Source of the DNA: Mytilinidion resinicola
Taxonomy: Eukaryota > Ascomycota > Dothideomycetes > Mytilinidiales > Mytilinidiaceae
Direction: 5' to 3'
Assembly (NCBI RefSeq): GCF_010093595.1
Contig: NW_022985446.1
Coordinates: 124,001-188,000, forward strand
DNA length: 64,000 nucleotides
Part shown: in pieces, positions 58,083 to 64,000 of the stretch
Layout of the letters: each line of letters opens with the position of its first letter
How positions within the stretch are numbered: the stretch's first letter is position 1
Notes under the pieces: generated by a model
Databases searched by the model: none
What the model was told of the DNA's origin: nothing
The model's input: only the letters and a program-made list of their open reading frames with translations
Translations under genes and position numbers: made by a program

Positions 58083-59800
58083 CTATTCCTTTACAGTCCG
58101 CACGAAAAATGTTGTCGTTATCCATTTCTCGTCGGGCAGTTCCGCATTGGGTCGGCGATTTGGCGTGGCCAAACTAGAGAGGAAATCCGACAGTTCATGG
58201 TAATCGTTCCTCCCGCGCGAGCGTCCAGTGAGATCCGTCGCGGAATTAGGCAGTTTCGATGACTCCAACGCAACAAAGGAGCTTGCTCTACTAGTGACAA
58301 AGACTTTGACAGCGTCCTCGCAATCATGGTACCCCATCATAGTCAGCTCCTCAGGAATCTCGAAACCCAGCGGGATATCCAGCCGGCCCGTGTGGTCAGT
58401 GCCATGGGCTGTAGCTTGCCCAGGAGCTACCACCTTGAATATCTCCCCACCACCGGTCAGTATATCTTCGATTTGCCATAAAGGACCCATGTCAAAGAGT
58501 GTCAAGTAAGTCGGGTCGCTCCCATGATTGATGACGGTCAGGGTGAATGGTTCATCGTGCCTGACAGATAATGTCTGCCCAGAGTCGACTCGATTGTTCG
58601 AGCTGTCCTCGAGATAACATGTGAAAGATTGCTCGAACGTCCGATCTGGAGTCTGGTTTTCGATTCCTTCGACATATTTAAAGGTTGCGAGATGTTCTAG
58701 TATGGTCGCCATCTTACTGATGTGAGATGCGTCAGTGCTGGTAACTGCAGGTAAGCTGCGGATAGCAACTCCGCGCCTATCAAGAATATGGTATTCGTCA
58801 TTCTCGTTCACTGCGACCTCAAACTCGTAATCGACACCCGAAGCGTTGTCGGCTGACAGATGTATAAAATGCTTGTTGTTCATAGCCAATCTCCATTGGT
58901 TATGTTGATCGTGTATTTCTTCCGGCAGTCGTATGGGAGTCGACCATGAGGGTAGGCTGAGAGGTGTGGCCTGTCACCGTGACTCTCTTTTTAGCGCTGA
59001 ATCAAGAGGATGTGTCTCCACCAAAACGGATACCAAATGCCGGACTTGTTCGATTCGGGTGTATAAGGAAGGAATATTTCCATGCAGCGATTCAGACGAA
59101 CTCTCTGGACCGAGAGGGAACATCGCGAACTCGTCTCCTGTGCATATTCCATGAGCAGATCCTGCATCCAGGATGATCTTGTCTCCCACTCTCAATGCCG
59201 AAATATGCTTTCTTTCTGCACCTGGTATCAAAACTCCGAAGAACGAGACGTCCTTCCGGCCGTAACACATGGGGTTCTGCTCGGGCCGGCGAACGTGAAA
59301 TTTGAGTCGGAGATGGTCGTATAACGATTGAATTGTTAAAAAGCCATCGGAAACCTTCAATGCCCTTAGCAAGAAGGGAGATAAAGGACCGCTTCGGTAT
59401 TCGTGCGCTACTAGTAGCTCTTGGGACGTTTCATGAGGCCCACAGGCGGCAAGAATAGTGTCATTTCTCGGATTAATGAGCCATCCTTGGAGCTGGCGGA
59501 TATCTCGTGTTGGCCGACGTGCAAGGGAAAGATCCAAGGGGTAAGCCGCGTCAATCGCAGCATCATACTTCACACCCCGAACGCCTCGACGTTCGGTAAC
59601 GCCGTGGCGGATGATACTTCCAGAGTAGCAGCAGTCGAGCACAACAGTTACAAACGGTTCCTTTTCCGCCATTCTTTGCAATAGCATGGCTAACTCCAGA
59701 CCACGGAGATATCTGACCCCTGTAGTTACGTGGAATAGCACAAGTGCCAAATCTCCCGTTTCAACACCCCAATCTGCACGCTGCCAAACCCCCTCCGCTC
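58083..59800 (-). pseudogene. Caspase-like (C14) protein, N-terminally truncated with a nonsense codon
   Basis: Two frames (58974-59750 and 58083-58889) are one protein in the same frame, split only by TGA at 58974-58976 (RESR-stop-QATPLSL). The upper part has a caspase-like p20 end: GVRYLRGLELAMLLQRM, then VTVVLDCCYSGS with the catalytic Cys context (D-C-C-x-S-G), then ILAACGPHETS and PLSPFLLRALK. The lower part is the beta-rich tail common to fungal caspase-like proteins, with CEDAVKVFVTSR. The His-bearing N-terminal half is missing: the frame stops at about 59800, where LTR-like or AT-rich DNA begins. The TGA fits a CGA-to-TGA change. Relatives are linked to regulated cell death. Confidence 0.75.
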
Positions 59801-60250
59801 ACGTGATCCTGCGCCGCTGTGGCTGAGGTCGGCTCAGGCCCGGCTCAGGTCTGCTCACCCTTGCTCACCCTTGCTCCCACCGGCTGCTTGTTAATGTAGA
59901 GTGTGCCATTCTACTAAAATGGCCGAGCACGCAGAGAGAACTAAATTGTATTGAGGATAGAAAGGATATAAGCCGGAGAATTTCCTATTACTTTCTCTCC
60001 TTCGTACTCAACTCATGTTTTGACTTTCAACGCTTGGTTGAATCTAATAGCTGAGTTATTTCACAAATCAATTTGTTACACACCTTTAATACTACTGAAG
60101 GCTGACCCCGTTTCAACGTCTGCCTTATCCTACTTCGATCCTCGTGTTCAAGGTTAGCCCTTGGCGCAGTAACATGTAAGTGAGCCTAAGCTAAACCATA
60201 CTAACCTTCCTCTTGGAAGTCACTCAGTTCGATATAACGCGGACGTAATA
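59801..60250. mobile_element. Possible solo-LTR-like or element remnant
   Basis: The stretch about 59888-60076 begins TGTTAATGTAG, holds GGATATAAGCCGG (TATA-like) and ends TTTGTTACA, a TG...CA layout like a short LTR. No target-site duplication is seen at those ends (CTGCT versus CACCT). It sits where the caspase-like gene loses its N-terminal half, so an insertion or rearrangement is plausible. Weak. Confidence 0.25.
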
Positions 60251-61338
60251 TTAAAGTATAGCATATAGGCTCTCGCTGCCACTAGCAATAGTTAGGGTAA
60301 AGTTCATATGCTCTCTAGCGGACGCCGAGTACGAGAAGTCGTGTGAGCGCTTCTCGGGCGTTACGTTCTCGGTAACCGTGACGCTAGACGTGAGGATGGT
60401 GCTACTAACAGGAGCGTCGATCTCAGTAGCTCCGCGTGCAATGACTAGGTGGGTGAGCTTTGGCAGACTCAATGACTCTAAAAGTACCGCTAGTGCTTAG
60501 GATGGCCGCGACAATGTCTGGATCGGGATCTCGCTTCAACTAGCGAACGCTTCTAAGTCACGGGGAAGGCGGGCGGGCGGGCTTAGAAAGCCATAGTTGA
60601 CCCGAATACCCTGAAGCTTAGCACGAGCGAGCCGAAAGATCTGATTAGCGGGGCTGAAATCTTCACTGTTGGTTAAAACGACGATTCCAGAACGCTTCGC
60701 GAAAAGCCCTGGCTAATCCTTTATAATCTCGTCGATGTCGAGCGCGATGCCAGCTCCAATATCTGTCCCTCTAGAGAAGTTGATGGCGCTAAATGTGTCT
60801 ATAGCCCCCTCTGGATCGCTCATAGGGTAAAGAACCCGAACGCTGTTATTAAAATAAATGACGGCAACCTTGTCCAGGACAACGCCTGGACCGGCTTGGG
60901 CTGCCGTGGTGAGTCTCGCGTTCAAGTCATTAGCAGCTTGAATTGGAGTATTACAATGGCTCGACCATACTACCTGTAGAGCAACATTCAAAGTGTGCTG
61001 AGATTGAGCGTTGTCTAATCGTGCAGACTCTTGATACCCGAAAGATTTTGAGCAGGTTTGTAATTCGTAGATTGGATAACTATCTAGAATAGGAGAAAGG
61101 AAAACACTACATCGCCTTCCTACACATAATTTCAATTTGGACCAATCCATTTCCTAGTCATCATTCTCAAGTTCGTAAGGCCGTGAAGGGAGTAGTACAC
61201 TTCATCCGCTCAGTGTTGGGAGCACCCAGAAATTTCGCCAGTCTCGCTGCAGTCCTCATCTCCGCAAGAGATTACACGGTCGCATCCTTCGCAATAGTTG
61301 CAGCTGTTGACTGGTCCGATGTTGGATATCTCAGCCAT
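60251..61338 (-). pseudogene. Von Willebrand factor A domain protein, broken
   Basis: Reading on the minus strand from ATG 61338: a Cys-rich head (SCNYCEGCDRVISCGDEDC ... GCSQH), then TGA, then a part with VALQVVWSSHCNTPIQAAND, VAVIYFNNSVRVLYPMSDP and INFSRGTDIGAGIALDIDEI. This is the middle of a vWA domain with the MIDAS Thr loop (RGTDIGAG). After TAG at 60713-60715 the same frame continues (SGIVVLTNSEDFSPANQIF) to further stops, and a shifted frame reads DPDIVAAILSTSGTF. A last fragment lies at 60251-60472. Stops fit C-to-T changes. The fold is well supported; the role is unknown. The head could be a separate small exon. Confidence 0.6.
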
Positions 61339-61581
61339 ATTTCTATATTAGGATATTAGTCAGTAAGCTGCTGTGTGGCTGAAATGAAGCTTAAGGCGTA
61401 CTACTTATGCTAGGTAGGGGAGACTAAGGTACTTAATGTACTGCTGTCCGAGACTCGAGGTTTGAATCTTGTGTGGTTTGATCTGAGCTGAAAGTTAAAA
61501 AGCTAGCTGTAGAGAAGGGGTCAGGTTATAAGCGATGGGAGGCAAGTAAGGCACTGATTTAGGAATGAGGGGTAAGTAGAA

Positions 61582-61671
61582 GAGTAAGGCAGGCGTGCAG
61601 GAGAGTGAGGCGGGCGTGCAAGAGAGTGAGGCAGGCGTGCAGGAGAGTGAGGCAGACGTGCAGGAGAGTAA
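61582..61671. repeat. 21-bp minisatellite, about four copies
   Basis: Units GAGTGAGGCAGGCGTGCAGGA start at 61582, 61603, 61624 and 61645, with one or two changes per unit. On the minus strand it would read as a 7-residue repeat, but no gene supports that. Confidence 0.8.
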
Positions 61672-61947
61672 TCGAGTGCATGGGAGCGTAAGGCTGGGGA
61701 TCAAGTAATAGCCCAGTTATTGTAGAGTAACAACTGCTAGCTGTCTTCGGGGTCGAAAAAATGAAGCGGGGTGGAAGCAGGCGTAGTAAGGCTGAGAACT
61801 CACATGTGAAATAGAAAGACCTTTGGCTACTATAGTTCTTTGAGATAGATCCTATATTGCGATGCTTGCATGGAATCCTAGGTATTTTGCTTCCTATAGC
61901 TCGTTTTCGCTAATAAATACTGTTATGGACATTGATTTCGATTGAAC

Positions 61948-61995
61948 ATGCCCACTTCGCAGCTTCTAGAAGAGTTTGTCACGCTGTACTCTAAG
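61948..61995 (+). CDS. Possible first exon of the downstream TPR gene
   Basis: ATG 61948 gives MPTSQLLEEFVTLYSK up to a GTAAGT donor. The peptide has the helical look of a TPR-CHAT N-terminus, but about 1 kb of remnant DNA separates it from the TPR frame and the phase does not match the first acceptor there. If related, the gene is split by an insertion. Confidence 0.25.
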
Positions 61996-63012
61996 TAAGT
62001 GCGTGGACTTGGCCTTCTGGGTAGATACTCACGTGCTCCTGCGCTATGTTTCATTTGGTATAGCATTGTAGTCCGCAATAATAGAGGACCCGTGCTATAG
62101 ACTTGTGGACATGCATTTCAACCCCGTACTTTTTATAAATTAGTAAAATCTTGTAAAACTATATTATTTTTATAAATATTACCTCGTAGGTAGAGGAAGC
62201 TCCTCGTCCAATACAAAGTTGGAGTAATTGCTGAATCCAACCTACTTTATCGATTTGTTGCCAAATCCACCACCCTACTTCCCAATCTAACCCTCCTAGG
62301 GGGGGGACGCCGTAGCGGCCTTAGGCCTCTCATATTCATTTGCCTTTTGCCTTACCTACGATTGCGTTGTCACATCAGCCTCATCGCTTGGGGCATGTAG
62401 CTAAGGGCTTCTGATTGGCGGTAAAAGCGAGGCGTGCATTTTGATCCATTCAGCTTATCGGTATTCTACTTGAGACACGTTTCTTTTTTGCATTGTCTTA
62501 CACAGCATAATAAGTCTGTCGTATCTGTACCCTGGCAACATAAGCCTCCTACCAAGGAGATTGGTTTGTAGGCATCCTAAGCCATATACGTGCCAAAGCA
62601 GTTGGACTCAGGTTGCAGCACTACAACCTAGGATCAACAACTCATATGCTAGAAAGCTACTCCGAACATCAGCTGTAGAGAACACAGCTGAGATCTTAGC
62701 TGTGGAGAGCCCAGCTGAAAACTCAGCTGTGCAGTGTTCAGCTGAACTTACTAGCGCGCTACCCAGGGGGTGGCCCCCCTTCCTTCCCCTAGTATATATA
62801 CAACTAGCTAGACGTCTATAGAAATCAGAGTTCACATCAATTTCAACCTGAGTGTTGGGCATACTTAACAGAACACGAAGGCGCTGCCATAATAGCAGAT
62901 ATGAACCCACTAGCGGGTGTCTAACAGGTACTCATGACATGCACACAACTAAGTCGAAGCAGGCTTGGTAAGCAGTAAATATACTTTGATTTAATCCGCG
63001 TGGCGACTTACA

Positions 63013-64000
63013 GGGCTAGCAGGGAGCTGCCCTTTTTGTTCTGTACCAGGCGCAAGGCCATATTCAAGATCTTGAAAGAGGAATTCAATATTGGGAGAGT
63101 GCCATTTCCATTACCCGTGAAGATGAAGTGGAGCGCGCAGAAAGAGTTGGCAACTTGGGAGGCACGTATTTGAAGCGTTGGGCGAGGTTGAAAGTGCCTA
63201 AAGACCTAGAAAAAGCCATTGAACTAGGCAGATCAGCAGTGGACAACACACACAAGGACCCGAGCCATGAACCGAAAATATTAGACAGTCTGGCCTGTAT
63301 GTTGCGTGCAAGATGCGTCGATGCACGCGAACATTCCAACAAAGCGGATCTTGAAGAAGCAATTCGGTTCTGGAAACTCGCCATGCGTCTGGCACCGCCC
63401 GGCAGGCCAGAAATGGGACAGTTCTACAGCAACCTCGGGACAGGGCTCGAAACTCTGTATGAACATACTAAAGATGTAGAAGACCTTCGAGAAGCAATAT
63501 TGTATTGGAACCAAAGCGTGGGCCTGACAGATGGTAAAAGTCCACCGAAAGTCGATAGAGCCACTAACCTCGGGCATGGATATATTAAGCTGTTTCGCCG
63601 GACCATGGACAGGTTCTACCAAGAAAGAGCCCTGGATTTATTCATCCAATGTCTCCACAATTTCAACGGAACGCCCTTGGAACGCTTGCTTGCTGGTCTG
63701 AAAGCGGCAGATGTTGCTCAAGAAAACAAAGAGTGGAACGACTGTGCAAAGTATCTAGCGGAATGCATTGACCTACTGCCGGAAGTAGCGACTCCATCCA
63801 ATTCACAGAATGATCTGGAGCATGTTCTAAGTCAGCTTGCTGGACTTGGTCCCAGAGCCGCAACCGTATACCCCCGTGCCAACAGATCCGCAACCGAGAG
63901 TCTACAGGCGCTGGACAAATGTCGCGCGGTCATAGGCAGCTTGATGATCGACTCTAAGTCGGATTACTCCCTTCTAAAAGAACATCACCCTGGCCTAGCG
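63013..64000 (+). CDS. TPR protein, probably TPR-CHAT type (partial, right edge)
   Basis: The plus frame is open from an acceptor near 63013-63019 to the window end with no ATG needed. It holds degenerate tetratricopeptide repeats: DLERGIQYWESAIS, NLGGTYLKRW ... DLEKAIELGRSAVD, DLEEAIRFWKLAMRL, NLGTGLETLYEHTKDVEDL. Near the end, LSQLAGLGPRAATVYPRA and SLQALDKCRAVIGSLMIDSKSD match, as I recall, the linker that precedes the CHAT (caspase-like) domain in fungal TPR-CHAT proteins; that domain would lie beyond 64000. A GTAAGC...TTACAG intron (about 62968-63012) precedes it, but the upstream exon has a stop. The gene may be intact only from here on. CHAT proteins are proteases or scaffolds in cell-death systems. 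Confidence 0.65.

Larger units (their letters stand above)
61339..63012. other. Remnant-rich stretch before the TPR gene
   Basis: Contains the 21-bp minisatellite, a possible first exon (61948-61995), very AT-rich DNA (62120-62200), GC-rich debris at 62290-62340, and about six CAGCTG or AGCTG words between 62670 and 62745. No intact gene. Confidence 0.4.

Noticed and set aside
59888..60076. A confident solo LTR
   Set aside because: The TG...CA layout is there, but no target-site duplication or internal primer site is visible, so it is kept only as a weak candidate.
62670..62745. Regularly spaced CAGCTG words as a CRISPR-like or regulatory array
   Set aside because: Spacing is irregular (about 10-17 bases), there are no spacers of constant length, and the host is a eukaryote.

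Overview
The window is nuclear DNA of a filamentous ascomycete (Pezizomycotina). It is probably a Dothideomycete, but the class is an inference. The evidence is dense genes with short GT-AG introns of about 40-110 nt, a quinate-repressor-like protein, a Zn2Cys6 transcription factor, an apparent FlbA-type regulator, a patatin/NB-ARC/TPR NLR-like gene, and stop codons that look like CAG-to-TAG repeat-induced point mutation. Most genes are interrupted, so I built the models below by matching splice phase across exons.

Layout. 1-1 kb: first exon of an apparent flbA (minus, runs off the left edge), then about 3.3 kb of GC-rich DNA without a gene. 4.4-4.7 kb: an 85-aa three-exon gene. 5.1-6.3 kb: a decayed tandem array of about 235 bp units. 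6.6-10.0 kb: a broken patatin/NB-ARC/TPR gene. 11.2-16.0 kb: a large gene joining zinc fingers to a protein kinase. 17.4-18.4 kb: steroid 5-alpha-reductase family enzyme. 18.8-18.9 kb: a tRNA-Arg(TCT) gene split in its T arm by a 53-nt insert with all the signals of a spliceosomal intron. 21.3-26.8 kb: quinate-repressor-like protein and a Zn2Cys6 regulator. 27.8-36.7 kb (all minus): ribosomal protein eL31, a CHY/RING ubiquitin ligase, and a Cdc25-type RasGEF. 36.7-43 kb: gene-poor. 43.1-52 kb: a compact housekeeping block with PSF2 and ALG10 divergent, a 3-methyladenine DNA glycosylase, and QCR7 divergent from a mitochondrial NAD/nucleotide carrier. 53.2-55.5 kb: an uncharacterised low-complexity protein. 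55.7-56.6 kb: a second tandem array with a period of about 150 bp. 57-64 kb: an accessory zone of broken genes (caspase-like, von Willebrand A, a TPR protein probably of the CHAT type running off the right edge) among AT-rich remnants.

How the genes fit together. The housekeeping genes serve growth and signalling: Ras activation (cdc25), G-protein attenuation (flbA), replication (PSF2), base-excision repair (glycosylase), N-glycan assembly (ALG10), respiration (QCR7, carrier) and translation (eL31, tRNA-Arg). The two accessory zones (5-10 kb and 55.7-64 kb) share a style: decayed tandem arrays next to broken genes of families tied to fungal non-self recognition or regulated cell death.

The most unusual observation is the tRNA gene interrupted by an mRNA-type intron at 18821-18873.
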